Source: Acuticoccus sediminis (GTDB taxonomy: Bacteria > Pseudomonadota > Alphaproteobacteria > Rhizobiales > Amorphaceae). From it: DNA of 64,000 bases. How positions within the stretch are numbered: position 1 is the stretch's first letter; each line of letters starts with the position of its first letter. The notes beneath the pieces were generated by a model. It did not search any database, was not told where the DNA came from, and saw nothing but the letters and a program-made list of their open reading frames with translations. A program made the position numbers and the translations under genes. This document shows positions 1 through 9,152 of this stretch, in pieces. The stretch spans positions 248,001 to 312,000 of the forward strand of contig NZ_QHHQ01000006.1 in NCBI RefSeq assembly GCF_003258595.1. Direction: 5' to 3'.

Positions 1-514
1 GCGCGTTCAGCGCGGCCTTGGAGATGCTGTAGACGCCCCAGTGGGCCCGCAGCTTGGTCGCGGCGCCGGACGTCAGGAACACGCAGCGCGCGGCCTCCGC
101 GCGGCGCAGGATCGGGTCGAGCGTGCGGATGAGGCGCCAGTTGGCGGACACGTTCACCTCGAACGTCTCCTTCCACACCCTCTCGGGGATGTGGGCGAGG
201 GGCGAGATGCGGCCCAGCACCCCGGCGTTGCCGACGAGGATGTCCAGCTTGCCCCAGCGCTCGTAGATCGAGGCGCCGAGACGGTCGACGCCGGCCCCGT
301 CGGTCAGATTGAGGGGGACGAGGGTCGCCGAGCCGCCGACGGCCTTGATGCGGTCGTCCAGCGCCTCCAGCGGCTCGACCTTTCGGCCGACGGCGATGAC
401 GTGGGCGCCACGGCCGGCGAGGTCGACGGCGACGGCCTCACCGATGCCGCGGGTGGCACCGGTGACGACAGCGATTTTCCCGTCCAGTCGGCCGGGGTCG
501 GACAGTTCGTTCAC
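1..514 (-). CDS. SDR family NAD(P)-dependent oxidoreductase (3' end outside window)
   Basis: This is a classical short-chain dehydrogenase; the substrate cannot be read from sequence. Translating the minus strand from a GTG at 514-512 gives a Rossmann start with the TGATRGIG cofactor-binding motif near residue 18, a GNAGVLG motif in the NNAG position, a catalytic Ser in the LTSGAA strand and the YSISK (Y-x3-K) active site. About 171 codons are visible and the C-terminal substrate-binding part is cut by the window edge. The GTG overlaps the purF stop codon (GTGA), so it is probably translationally coupled to purF as the last gene of the radA-cvpA-purF run. Family call is firm; the role is unknown. 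Confidence 0.85.
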   Translation of the reverse strand, partial: MNELSDPGRLDGKIAVVTGATRGIGEAVAVDLAGRGAHVIAVGRKVEPLEALDDRIKAVGGSATLVPLNLTDGAGVDRLGASIYERWGKLDILVGNAGVLGRISPLAHIPERVWKETFEVNVSANWRLIRTLDPILRRAEAARCVFLTSGAATKLRAHWGVYSISKAALNA

Positions 515-1959
515 GCCTTCTCCAGGAACGCGAGATGATCTTGGGGCAGGCGGTCGGTGCGGTCCGTGAGGGTCGTCGGATATTCGCCGGTGAAGCACGC
601 GTCGCAGTACTGCGGCACGTCGTGGCGGGAATCCTGACCGGCCGCGCGGTAGAGGCCGTCGATCGACAGGTACGCCAGGCTGTCCACGCGGATGTAGCGG
701 GTCAGCTCCTCGACGGACATGCGCGAGGCGATCAGCTTCGACTTCTCGGGCGTGTCGACGCCGTAGAAGCAGGAGTCGGTGGTCGGCGGGGAGGCGATGC
801 GCATGTGCACCTCGGCCGCGCCCGCGTCGCGCACCATCTCGACGATCTTCATCGAGGTCGTGCCGCGGACGATGGAATCGTCGACGAGGACGACGCGCTT
901 GCCCTTCAGCACGGAGCGGTTGGCGTTGTGCTTCAGCTTCACGCCCATGTGGCGGATCTGGTCGGACGGCTCGATGAAGGTCCGCCCGACGTAGTGGTTG
1001 CGGATGATGCCGAGCTCGAACGGGAGCCCCGCCCCCTCCGCGTAGCCGATCGCAGCCGGGGTGCCGGAGTCGGGAACGGGGACGACGATGTCCGCGTCCG
1101 CGGGCGCCTCCATCGCGAGCTCGCGGCCGATGCGCTTGCGCACCTCGTAGACCGACAGGCCGCTGATCGTGGAATCGGGGCGGGCGAAGTAGACGTACTC
1201 GAAGATGCAGAAGCGGTTGGACGGGCGGTCCGGGAAGGGGCGCACCGATTCCATGCCGCGGTCGGAGATGACGACCATCTCGCCCGGCTCGACCTCGCGC
1301 ACGAAGCGCGCGCCGATGATGTCCAGCGCGCACGTCTCGGACGCCAGCACGAAGGAGCCTTCGAAGTCGCCGATGACGAGCGGGCGGATGCCCAGCGCGT
1401 CACGGCAGCCGACCATCAGGTTGTCGGTCAGCGCGACGAGGGCGAAGGCGCCTTCGAGCTGGCGGATCGCGTCGACGAAGCGCTCGATGAACGTCGCCTT
1501 GGTGGAGGTGGCGAGGAGGTGGATGAGGACTTCCGTGTCCGACGAGGACTGGAAGATCGATCCGGAGTTGCGCAGCGTCTCGCGGAGCTTGCGCGCGTTG
1601 GTGATGTTGCCGTTGTGCGCGACGGCGAAGCCGCCGATCGCCGTCTCGGCGAACAGCGGCTGGACGTTGTGCAGGGCGGGCTCGCCCGTGGTCGAATACC
1701 GGTTGTGCCCGATCGCGCAGTCACCCTTCAGGCGGTCGATGACGTCCTGGCTGGTGAAGTTGTCGTCGACCAGGCCCATGTGTCGCTCGAGCCTGAACTT
1801 GCCGCGGTCGCAGGCGACGATACCCGCCGCCTCCTGTCCGCGGTGCTGCAGGGCGTGGAGGCCGAGCGCCGTGAGGGCGCTCGCGCCGGGGTTCCGGAAA
1901 ACCCCGAACACACCGCATTCATCGTTGAAGCGGTCAGCGGTATCGATCAGGCGTGCCAA
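511..1959 (-). CDS. purF: Amidophosphoribosyltransferase (glutamine PRPP amidotransferase)
   Basis: PurF catalyses the first committed step of purine synthesis, converting PRPP and glutamine to phosphoribosylamine in the cytosol. The N-terminal class II glutamine amidotransferase domain contains the ECGVFGVF motif, and the Cys is residue 15, so a 14-residue propeptide would be removed. The C-terminal half carries the PRPP-binding VVLVDDSIVRGTTS motif. I chose a TTG start at 1959-1957, two bases after the cvpA stop, because it gives 482 aa, close to the usual family size; the frame remains open far upstream as an R/P-rich stretch antisense-like in composition. No ATG lies in a suitable place, so the exact start is uncertain. 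Confidence 0.95.
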   Translation of the reverse strand: MARLIDTADRFNDECGVFGVFRNPGASALTALGLHALQHRGQEAAGIVACDRGKFRLERHMGLVDDNFTSQDVIDRLKGDCAIGHNRYSTTGEPALHNVQPLFAETAIGGFAVAHNGNITNARKLRETLRNSGSIFQSSSDTEVLIHLLATSTKATFIERFVDAIRQLEGAFALVALTDNLMVGCRDALGIRPLVIGDFEGSFVLASETCALDIIGARFVREVEPGEMVVISDRGMESVRPFPDRPSNRFCIFEYVYFARPDSTISGLSVYEVRKRIGRELAMEAPADADIVVPVPDSGTPAAIGYAEGAGLPFELGIIRNHYVGRTFIEPSDQIRHMGVKLKHNANRSVLKGKRVVLVDDSIVRGTTSMKIVEMVRDAGAAEVHMRIASPPTTDSCFYGVDTPEKSKLIASRMSVEELTRYIRVDSLAYLSIDGLYRAAGQDSRHDVPQYCDACFTGEYPTTLTDRTDRLPQDHLAFLEKA

Positions 1960-1960
1960 A

Positions 1961-2734
1961 TCAGTTCGCGCTCGTGTTGCCGCCGAGCGGTTGCGGCTGA
2001 ATGACGGTGTTGTCGTCAGTGCCGCTGGTGCCGCCGGTGGTCGGAGCTCCAGGCGTCGCGGGCTCCTGCTGCGGGGACGGTTGGTTGCTCGTGGTCCCGG
2101 TGCCGGAGGTCGTGCCGGGGGTCGCGCCGGGGGTCGCGGGAACGGCGCCGGGGGTGCCCGGAACCGCACCGGGGGTGCCGATGGTGGGCTGCGAGCCGGC
2201 GGGCGGCGTCGAGCTGCCGGCGCCGTCCTCGAAGGCGCCGCGGATCGCCCGCTCCGGATCGTCCGGGATGGCGGCCAGGAGGCGGTTGCCGAGCTCGGAC
2301 AGGCGCGGGTAGGACGCAGCGGTGGTCACCCACGCCGGACGCTCGGGCGCGGCCACCAGCCAGTTGAAGAAGATCACCGCCACGACCACGAGGAGCAGGC
2401 CGCGGGCGGCACCGAAGACGAAGCCGACGAGACGGTCGACTGGGCCGACGGGGGAATCCATGACGAAGTCGGAGATCTTCATCGTGATGAGCGACACCAC
2501 GATCAGCGACACCAGGAAGATGCCGGCGGCGGACAGTCCGATCGCGATGGTCTGGTTGTCCACGTACTGCGAGACGTACGGAAGCGCCTGCTCGTAGAAC
2601 ATATAGGCAAGGATCGCCGCAGCGACCCATGCGGCGATGCTCAGCACTTCGCGCACGAAACCGCGGAACATGGCGAGCACTGCCGAAATGAACACCACGG
2701 CAATGACAACGCCGTCGAGGATCGCGATATTCAT
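1961..2734 (-). CDS. cvpA: CvpA family inner-membrane protein
   Basis: CvpA proteins are small integral membrane proteins, named for colicin V production, commonly next to purF. The 257-aa product has four predicted membrane spans in its first 150 residues (for example VVIAVVFISAVLAMF and GLLLVVVAVIFFNWLV) and a conserved PVDRLVGFVFGAARG segment. The last ~80 residues form a low-complexity tail rich in Pro, Gly, Thr and Ser with near-repeats of TPGAVPG. The ATG at 2734-2732 shares one base with the radA stop (TGATG). Molecular function is poorly defined in the family; the identification rests on topology, motif and location beside purF. Confidence 0.9.
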   Translation of the reverse strand: MNIAILDGVVIAVVFISAVLAMFRGFVREVLSIAAWVAAAILAYMFYEQALPYVSQYVDNQTIAIGLSAAGIFLVSLIVVSLITMKISDFVMDSPVGPVDRLVGFVFGAARGLLLVVVAVIFFNWLVAAPERPAWVTTAASYPRLSELGNRLLAAIPDDPERAIRGAFEDGAGSSTPPAGSQPTIGTPGAVPGTPGAVPATPGATPGTTSGTGTTSNQPSPQQEPATPGAPTTGGTSGTDDNTVIQPQPLGGNTSAN

Positions 2735-4146
2735 CAATCGTCTCCGAAAGAGGAGGCCTGCCGCTCGTCGGCAAAACCGTTTGGTGCGATGCGGTGAACC
2801 AAATCGCTAAGCAATGCAACCTCACTGGTTGCGCAACCCTCGCTATCCGCAGCCGCCTGCGGCGGAACGATGGCTCCGCGAAATCCGAGCTTCGCCGCCT
2901 CCTTGAGACGCCCGCTGGCATGGGGCACAGGACGCACGCGGCCCGAAAGACTCACCTCACCGAAATAGACCACGTCCGGCGGAAGGGCGATCCCAGCGCG
3001 AGAAGAAATCAGCGCTGCTGCAACCGCAAGATCGGCCGCCGGCTCAGCAATTCTAAGGCCTCCTGCCACCGCGAGATAAATATCGTGGCTGGATAACACA
3101 AGCGCGCACCGGGCTTCCAGCACGGCCAGGACCATGGAGAGGCGCGAAGAGTCCCATCCGAGAACGGCGCGGCGCGGCGTGGCGAGGCGGGACGGTGCAA
3201 CCAGAGCCTGTACCTCGACGAGGAGCGGACGGGTCCCCTCCATGCCCGCGAACACCGCCGCGCCCGGTGACGAGACGTCGCGTTCGCCTAAAAACAATTC
3301 CGACGGGTTGTCCACTTCGCGCAAACCGCCGCCGGTCATCTCGAAGACGCCCAGCTCGTCGGTGGGCCCGAAGCGGTTCTTTGACCCTCGAAGCAGCCTG
3401 AATGCATGACTGGGGTCGCCCTCGAAGGTGAGGACCGCGTCGACCATGTGCTCCACGACCCGCGGACCGGCGAGCTGACCGTCCTTGGTGACGTGGCCGA
3501 CGAGGATGACCGCGGCACCCGACAATTTGGCATACCGGATCAGCGCCTGCGCCGAGGCTCTCACCTGCGTCACGGTGCCTGGGGACGCCTCGGCGATGGA
3601 GGTCTGCAGCGTCTGGATCGAGTCGATGACGACGAGGGCGGGAGGGGGCCCGGCCGACAGCGTCTCAAGGATGGTCTCGACCTCCGTCTCGGCCGCGAGG
3701 GCGACGGCGGACTTGTCGGCGCCGAGGCGCCGGGCACGGAGCTGGACCTGGGCGGTCGCCTCCTCGCCGGTGACGTAGACGACGCGCCGGCCCGAGTCCG
3801 CGAGCGTCGCCGCCACCTGCAGGAGAAGGGTGGACTTGCCGATGCCAGGGTCGCCGCCGATCAGGACGGCCGAACCGGGGACGAGGCCGCCGCCGGTGAC
3901 GCGGTCGAACTCGGCGATGCCGGTCTCGATGCGCGGGGCCTCGGGGATCGGCGTGTCGAGCGAGGACAGCACGAGGCGGCGGCCCTTGGCGCGCGAGGTC
4001 TTGCCGGTGGCGGCCGCCATGATGTCGGCGGTGGCGGCCTCCTCGACGATGGTGTTCCACTCGCCGCAGGACTCGCATTTGCCCGACCAGCGCGACGTGA
4101 CGGCGCCGCATTCCTGGCAGACGAACCGCGCGGCACGCTTGGCCAA
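2734..4146 (-). CDS. radA: DNA repair protein RadA (Sms)
   Basis: RadA is a RecA-like, DnaB-type branch-migration ATPase acting in homologous recombination and repair. The 470-aa product has a C4 zinc finger (Cys10, 13, 24, 27), a Walker A motif GGDPGIGKST at 97-106, the RadA-specific KNRFG motif (GSKNRFGPTDE) and a C-terminal Lon-protease-like domain lacking peptidase activity in the family. Length is normal (about 455-470 aa). It follows the GFA-like gene by 36 nt and overlaps cvpA by one base, so it probably belongs to one transcript running from the dnaB side to purF. Confidence 0.96.
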   Translation of the reverse strand: MAKRAARFVCQECGAVTSRWSGKCESCGEWNTIVEEAATADIMAAATGKTSRAKGRRLVLSSLDTPIPEAPRIETGIAEFDRVTGGGLVPGSAVLIGGDPGIGKSTLLLQVAATLADSGRRVVYVTGEEATAQVQLRARRLGADKSAVALAAETEVETILETLSAGPPPALVVIDSIQTLQTSIAEASPGTVTQVRASAQALIRYAKLSGAAVILVGHVTKDGQLAGPRVVEHMVDAVLTFEGDPSHAFRLLRGSKNRFGPTDELGVFEMTGGGLREVDNPSELFLGERDVSSPGAAVFAGMEGTRPLLVEVQALVAPSRLATPRRAVLGWDSSRLSMVLAVLEARCALVLSSHDIYLAVAGGLRIAEPAADLAVAAALISSRAGIALPPDVVYFGEVSLSGRVRPVPHASGRLKEAAKLGFRGAIVPPQAAADSEGCATSEVALLSDLVHRIAPNGFADERQASSFGDD

Positions 4147-4182
4147 TGGCAGCTCCTTTGATGAGGCGGCAGGGGGCCGGCC

Positions 4183-4581
4183 TCAGTCGGGGTCGGTCTC
4201 GTACGTCGCGATCCCCTCCGGCAGCCGCACCCAGTGGTGGCGGCGGCTGTCGTAGACGGACGCCCGCGGGGCCGGGAAGCCGGGGTCGGCGAACGCGCCG
4301 ACGGCCACGGACACGTAGTCCGAGCCCTCCTCGGTATGAAAGACCGTGGTGCCGCATCGGGGGCAGAAGCGAAAGACCATGCGCGAGCCTTGGTCGCCGA
4401 TGCGCACATATTCCGTCGCCTCGCCCGTCACCGTGTAGGGCGGCAGGAACGCCGCGAGCGTCGCGAACACGCTCCCGGTGCGACGCTGGCAGGCGATGCA
4501 GTGGCAGATCCCGACGGCCCTCGGCTCGTCGACGACGTCGATGCGGAGCCCGCCGCAGGAGCAGGTTGCGGTGCGTGTCAT
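4183..4581 (-). CDS. GFA (glutathione-dependent formaldehyde-activating) domain protein
   Basis: A 132-aa protein of the GFA/CENP-V fold family, small zinc proteins related to glutathione-dependent formaldehyde-activating enzyme. The zinc ligands are visible: CSCGG near the N-terminus, GICHCIACQRRTG, and FCPRCGTTVF. I start at the ATG at 4581 (MTRTATCSCGG) rather than an in-frame GTG five codons upstream. It sits between alr and radA. A second GFA-family gene lies 3.3 kb away (7905-8297), so this region has two diverged members. Most GFA-family proteins have no proven substrate, and formaldehyde activation should not be assumed. Confidence 0.85.
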   Translation of the reverse strand: MTRTATCSCGGLRIDVVDEPRAVGICHCIACQRRTGSVFATLAAFLPPYTVTGEATEYVRIGDQGSRMVFRFCPRCGTTVFHTEEGSDYVSVAVGAFADPGFPAPRASVYDSRRHHWVRLPEGIATYETDPD

Positions 4582-4723
4582 GGTCTGAACCCTCACCGGT
4601 GGCGCCCGGCCGGCACTTTAACGCCGCACGGCGCCGGACCGGAAGCCGCGGCCTCAATCGCCCGCCGTCAGACCGGAACGTCGAGGTCTAAGCCGCTATT
4701 TCCCGCTTCGCTGTAGCGATCGG

Positions 4724-5812
4724 TCAGAGCGGGGCGATCCGCCGGTCTGCGCGGTGGGTCAGGCCGGTGAAGAACTCGTAGCCGATGGTGCCGGCGTGAG
4801 CCGCGACGGTGTCGACCGGCACGTTGGGCCCGATCATCTCGATGTAGTCGCCCCGGACGCAGGGGACGCCGGTGACGTCGACGGCGATGAGGTCCATCGA
4901 GACGCGGCCGATGAGACGCACGGCATGGCCGTTGACGAAGGCGGGCGCCCCGGCGTGGATGTCGGACCCGCCCGCGGCGCGGATGTAGCCGTCGGCATAG
5001 CCGAGGGAGACGATGGCGATCCGGCTCGACCGCGTCAGCGTCTGCGCTGCGCCGTAGCCGACGGTCTCGCCGGCGACCCCCTCGCGCACCTGGATGACGC
5101 GCGCCTCGAGCCGCACGGTCGGCTCCAGCGCGGTGGTGCCCTCCGCCGCGACGGCGCCGTACATCGCGATCCCGGGCCTCACGAGGTCGTAGTGGGCCTG
5201 CGGGCGGGTGAGGATCGCGGCGGAGTTGGCGAACGAGGCGGGGACGGACGGGTGCGCCCGGCGCGCGGCGGCGAAGGCGGCCTCCTGCGCGGCGTTGAGC
5301 GAGTGGTCCGGCGTGTCGGCGCAGGCGAAATGGCTCGCGATCAGGGCCGGCGCGGGGCCGGTGTAGGCGACGGCCTCCGCGACGCTGACGCCGAGCCGGT
5401 TCATCCCCGTGTCGACGTTGAGCGCGAAGGGGGCGTGCTCCGGCCAGTCGGCGAGGGCGTCGAGGGAGGAGATGAAGGGGCGGAGCCGGTCGCGGACGGC
5501 GTCCTCGACCCCGTCGAAGAGGCCGTTGAGGACGTAGATCTCGACGTCCGGCAGGAGCCGGCGGAGCCTGGCGCCCTCGGCGTGGAGTGCGACGCAGAAG
5601 GTGCGGCAGCCGGCGGCGGCGAGCTTCGGGGCGACCGCCTCGATGCCGTGCCCGTAGGCGTCGGCCTTTACCACGGCGGCGCAGGCGGCACCGGTGCGGG
5701 CCGCGAGCGTCTTCCAGTTGCGCACGACCGCGCCGGGGTCGACCGTCAGGCGCGATCCGGTCCATGCGGCCGGGGCCGGGGCGGGCGGGGTCTGGGAAGC
5801 GGCAGCGAGCAT
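4724..5812 (-). CDS. alr: Alanine racemase
   Basis: This is a PLP-dependent racemase interconverting L- and D-alanine for peptidoglycan. The 362-aa product has the PLP-binding lysine in AAVVKADAYGHG (Lys49), the second catalytic base region GYGAAQTLTR, and the SLGYADGY and RVSMDL motifs of the C-terminal beta domain. The first ~16 residues (Ala/Pro-rich) may be dispensable leader; no strong signal peptide is evident. It follows an unrecognised 106-aa gene that itself follows dnaB, an arrangement common in Hyphomicrobiales. Confidence 0.95.
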   Translation of the reverse strand: MLAAASQTPPAPAPAAWTGSRLTVDPGAVVRNWKTLAARTGAACAAVVKADAYGHGIEAVAPKLAAAGCRTFCVALHAEGARLRRLLPDVEIYVLNGLFDGVEDAVRDRLRPFISSLDALADWPEHAPFALNVDTGMNRLGVSVAEAVAYTGPAPALIASHFACADTPDHSLNAAQEAAFAAARRAHPSVPASFANSAAILTRPQAHYDLVRPGIAMYGAVAAEGTTALEPTVRLEARVIQVREGVAGETVGYGAAQTLTRSSRIAIVSLGYADGYIRAAGGSDIHAGAPAFVNGHAVRLIGRVSMDLIAVDVTGVPCVRGDYIEMIGPNVPVDTVAAHAGTIGYEFFTGLTHRADRRIAPL

Positions 5813-5876
5813 GAGGTCAGCCTAACGTGCCACGCGGCGAGGGCAAATGCCGCTTTGCGCAGGGCTGCCCTCAGCG

Positions 5877-6197
5877 TCAGTCGGTCGTGATCGCCTCGAA
5901 GCGGCGGATCATTTCGGCGAGGAAGTTCAGCTCCTTCTCGCCGAGGCGCTTCTCGATGGTCGGCAGGTCCGCCTCGGTGACCTGCGACTCGCCGCGCACG
6001 ATGGGCGGGAGGCGCTTGAGCTCCGGCGTCGGGTCGAGCCGCGAGCGGTGCACCACCACCTCGAGGTTGGCGCGGTCGACGAGCCCGGAGACCCGCAGCC
6101 GCTCCAGCTCCGCGGCGAGGAGCTTGGCCTCGCCCGCCAGCGTCACCGTGGCATGCACGTAGCCGACCGGAACCGCGTCCTTGTCATAATCCGCCAT
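5877..6197 (-). CDS. Small conserved-looking protein between dnaB and alr
   Basis: I do not recognise a family. The 106-aa product is soluble, with mixed alpha/beta character and no Cys. It begins with an alternating hydrophobic stretch (VPVGYVHATVTLAG), followed by charged helices and a final amphipathic helix (EKELNFLAEMIRRFEAI). It starts with an ATG 10 nt after the dnaB stop and ends 64 nt before alr, so it is in the dnaB-alr transcript. It is kept as a gene because the spacing is tight, there is no competing frame with recognisable homology, and composition resembles its neighbours. Function unknown. Confidence 0.6.
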   Translation of the reverse strand: MADYDKDAVPVGYVHATVTLAGEAKLLAAELERLRVSGLVDRANLEVVVHRSRLDPTPELKRLPPIVRGESQVTEADLPTIEKRLGEKELNFLAEMIRRFEAITTD

Positions 6198-6207
6198 AAC
6201 GTCCGTC

Positions 6208-7677
6208 CTACTCGTACGTCACCGCCACCTGACCCGGCGCGAGGTTGCCGAAGCGGGTGAGCTCGGCCTCGAACTGCAGCTTCACTGTGCCGGTGGGGCC
6301 GTGGCGCTGCTTGGCGACGATCACCTCGGCGATGCCGTGGCAGGCCTCCATCTTGGCCTCCCACTCGAAGAACTCCTGGCTGCCCTCCGGCGGCTTGCGA
6401 GACTGCAGGTAATACTCCTCGCGGAACACGAAGAGCACCACGTCCGCGTCCTGTTCGATGGAACCGGATTCGCGCAGGTCCGCAAGCTGCGGCCGCTTGT
6501 CGTCGCGGTTTTCCACCTGTCGTGAGAGCTGGGAGAGCGCGACGATGGGGACTTCCAGCTCCTTGGCGAGTGCCTTCAGGCCGGTGGTGATCTCGGTGAT
6601 CTCGTTCACGCGGCTTGCGCCCGGCTTGCCCGAGCCCGACAGCAGCTGGAGATAGTCGACGATGAGGAGGTCGAGCCCCTTCTGCCGTTTCAGCCGGCGC
6701 GCGCGGGCGGCGAGGGCGCCGATGGAGATGCCGCCGGTCTGGTCGATGTAGAACGGGAGCGTCTGCATCGCGGTCGCGGCGGAGACGAGGTCCTGGAACT
6801 GGTGCTCCTCGAAGGCGCCGCGCCGGATGAGGGCCGAGGAGATGCCCGACTGCTCGGCGAGGATACGGGTGGCGAGCTGCTCGGCCGACATTTCGAGCGA
6901 GAAGAAGCCGACGATGCCGCCGTCGACGGTCTTGTTGACGCCGTTCTCCATCCCGCGGCGGAAGGCGCGCGCGACTGCGAAGCCGATGTTGGTGGCGAGC
7001 GAGGTCTTGCCCATCGCGGGACGGCCGGCGAGGACCACGAGGTCGGAGCGCTGCAGGCCGCCCATCAGCCGGTCGAGGTCGGACAGCCCCGTGGCGATGC
7101 CGGAGAGGGCGCCGGCGCGGTGGAACGCGGCATCCGCCATCTCGACTGCCGCGGTGAGGGCGTTGGTGAAGTCGACGAAGCCCTGGTTGATCTCGCCGTT
7201 CTCGGCGAGCTCGTAGAGCTTGCGCTCGACGCCCTCGATCTGCTGGCGCGGCGTGACGTCGACGTCGGACGTGTAGGCCTCGCTCACCATCTCCTCGCCG
7301 ATGGTGATGAGCTGGCGGCGGACGGCGAGGTCGAAGATGCTGCGGCCGTAGTCGACCGCGTTGATGATGGTCGTCGCATTGGCGGCGAGGCGCGCGAGGT
7401 ACTCCACCGCCGGCAGCTCGGCGATGGTCTCCTCGGCGGCGAAGAACGTCTTGACCGTGAGCGGCGTCGCCACCTTGCCGGCGCGGATCAGCTTGCCGGC
7501 GATCTCGAAGATGCGCCGGTGCGGCTCGACGTAGAAGTGCTCCGTCTTGAGGAAGTCGGAGACGCGGTAGAACGCCTCGTTGTTGACCAGCAGCGCGCCG
7601 AGCAGTTGCTGCTCGATCTCGACATTCTGCGGCGCGGTGCGGATTTCGAGTGCGGCGTGGTCGAGCGGCTGGTTCAT
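6208..7677 (-). CDS. dnaB: Replicative DNA helicase
   Basis: DnaB is the hexameric helicase that unwinds DNA at the replication fork. The product has the N-terminal DnaB domain (VEIEQQLLGALLVNNEAF), a linker and a RecA-like ATPase domain with Walker A GRPAMGKTS, the FFSLEMS strand, and LLIVDYLQLL (Walker B) followed by the SQLSRQVENR motif. I start at the ATG at 7677 (MNQPLDHAALEI), giving 489 aa; an in-frame alternative start 21 codons upstream adds an unusual Arg-rich leader. A 227-nt gap upstream should hold its promoter. Confidence 0.96.
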   Translation of the reverse strand: MNQPLDHAALEIRTAPQNVEIEQQLLGALLVNNEAFYRVSDFLKTEHFYVEPHRRIFEIAGKLIRAGKVATPLTVKTFFAAEETIAELPAVEYLARLAANATTIINAVDYGRSIFDLAVRRQLITIGEEMVSEAYTSDVDVTPRQQIEGVERKLYELAENGEINQGFVDFTNALTAAVEMADAAFHRAGALSGIATGLSDLDRLMGGLQRSDLVVLAGRPAMGKTSLATNIGFAVARAFRRGMENGVNKTVDGGIVGFFSLEMSAEQLATRILAEQSGISSALIRRGAFEEHQFQDLVSAATAMQTLPFYIDQTGGISIGALAARARRLKRQKGLDLLIVDYLQLLSGSGKPGASRVNEITEITTGLKALAKELEVPIVALSQLSRQVENRDDKRPQLADLRESGSIEQDADVVLFVFREEYYLQSRKPPEGSQEFFEWEAKMEACHGIAEVIVAKQRHGPTGTVKLQFEAELTRFGNLAPGQVAVTYE

Positions 7678-7904
7678 CGTGGCTCCCGTCGGTTCTCCCG
7701 ACGGTGTACGCCGGAGAGCGATCCGGTTCGCGCCTGACACGCGGAACAGACGCGAACCCTGCCGTTCTCCACTCGCTGTGGATGGGTTAACGGTGAATTA
7801 AGGCTAACGGAAATGATTCGCTTGACCACGGCCGCGCGGCCGAATCGCCCGGGTGCGTCGCCCGTCGGCGACCGGGGCAGGGGTCTGGGTCGGGGCCGGG
7901 CGAC

Positions 7905-8297
7905 CTAGTCCTCGTCGCGGCCCGTCCTCTCGCGATCGCGCTCATAGCGGTGGGCGAGCGGGAAGGGCGGCAGCCAGCCCTCGCGGCGCACGGTCCAGAG
8001 CTCGTAGGTCGGCGTGAGCTGGTCGGGCGCGTCCAGCGCGCCGAGGTGCACCTCGACCTCGTCGCCCGAGCGCGAGTAGACGGACGAGCCGCAGCGCGGG
8101 CAGAAGAACCGCCCCGCGAAGTCGCGCGTCTCGCCGTCGACCGTCACCGCGGCCTCGGGGAACACGGCCGACGCGTGGAAGAGGGCGCCGTGGTGCTTGC
8201 GGCAGTCGAGGCAGTGGCAGAGACCCACCCGGTACGGCCGCCCCGACGCCACGAGCCGGACATCGCCGCAAAGGCATCCCCCGGTGAAACGCTCCAT
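7905..8297 (-). CDS. GFA domain protein (second copy)
   Basis: A 130-aa GFA/CENP-V fold protein with the zinc motifs GGCLCGDVRL, LCHCLDCRKHHG and FCPRCGSSVYS. It resembles the GFA-family gene at 4183-4581 in motif order, but the spacing and C-terminus (basic/acidic ERDRERTGRDED) differ, so they are diverged homologues rather than a fresh duplication. It lies 66 nt downstream of the methyltransferase gene and may be co-transcribed with cfa and that gene. Substrate unknown. Confidence 0.85.
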   Translation of the reverse strand: MERFTGGCLCGDVRLVASGRPYRVGLCHCLDCRKHHGALFHASAVFPEAAVTVDGETRDFAGRFFCPRCGSSVYSRSGDEVEVHLGALDAPDQLTPTYELWTVRREGWLPPFPLAHRYERDRERTGRDED

Positions 8298-8363
8298 GCT
8301 TCCCTCTCCCGGTCGGTCGGGACGGACGGCGTACGGCGGGCGGGAGTTCCGCCCGGGCGCCGG

Positions 8364-9152
8364 TCAGCCCGTCTTCTTCAGGACGAAGAGGTCGCCGGGG
8401 ACGGGGACGCCTTCCTCCAGGCGGACCGTGACGGGCTCCTCGGCGACCACCTCGAGGCCGTTCGCGGCGTGGGTGGCGTGGATGTAGGCCGGGGCGTGGG
8501 CGAAGCGCTGGGTCTGGGTGACGCGCCAGCCCGCCTCGGCCCGCTCGGTCGAGGCGACGAGGAGCCCGCCCGGCACGAGGCAGCGTGCGGCGGCCCCGGC
8601 GAAGGCGGTCAGGTCGCCGAGGTAGGGCCAGACGTCGGTGGCGACGACGAGGTCGAACGGCGCCTCGTCCCACTCCTCAAGGAAGGCCACGGCCTCGGCG
8701 ACGTAGAGGTCGCCATAGATGCCGCGCGCGTCGGTCATCTCCAGCATCTCCTCGGCGAGGTCGACGCCGACGATCTCCCCGGCGAGGTCGGCGAAGGCGA
8801 CGCCGGCGAGACCCGTGCCGCAGCCGAGGTCGAGCATGCGCGCGGGCGGCGTCACGAAGGGCCCGGCGAGGCGCCGGGCGATCGCCGGCACGTCGTAGCC
8901 CAGATCGCCGACGAGGATGGCGTCGAACGCCTCGGCGTGCTGGCCGAACAGGGTGGCGACGTAGGAGGGGGGAGCGGCCGCCGGCGTCGCCGCGCCGTAC
9001 TTGGCGAGGCGCATGACGACGCCGCAGTGGTCGTCCGGGTCGATCTCCAGGCAGCGCCGGAACAGCCGGGTCGCGGCCTCGATGTCGCCGGCGTCCTCGG
9101 CGGCGCGGGCGGCGTCGTAGGCCGTGCCGAGCGCTTCTTCGTCGACGCTCAT
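8364..9152 (-). CDS. TPR-containing class I SAM-dependent methyltransferase
   Basis: A 262-aa predicted methyltransferase. Residues ~1-50 form TPR-like helices (AYDAARAAEDAGDIEAATRLFRR). The Rossmann SAM-binding motif MLDLGCGTGLAG is at 106-117, followed by VGVDLAEEMLE and a DLVVATDVWPYLGDL motif IV region. This matches the group of predicted TPR-fused methyltransferases (COG4976-like). Its ATG overlaps the cfa stop (ATGA), so the two are translationally coupled. The methyl acceptor is unknown; the coupling to a lipid-modifying methyltransferase is suggestive only. Confidence 0.8.
   Translation of the reverse strand: MSVDEEALGTAYDAARAAEDAGDIEAATRLFRRCLEIDPDDHCGVVMRLAKYGAATPAAAPPSYVATLFGQHAEAFDAILVGDLGYDVPAIARRLAGPFVTPPARMLDLGCGTGLAGVAFADLAGEIVGVDLAEEMLEMTDARGIYGDLYVAEAVAFLEEWDEAPFDLVVATDVWPYLGDLTAFAGAAARCLVPGGLLVASTERAEAGWRVTQTQRFAHAPAYIHATHAANGLEVVAEEPVTVRLEEGVPVPGDLFVLKKTG

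Noticed and set aside
2016-2921. A 301-codon minus-strand frame overlapping cvpA and radA
   Set aside because: It is Arg-rich, has no motif, and is in a different frame from the recognisable CvpA and RadA proteins.
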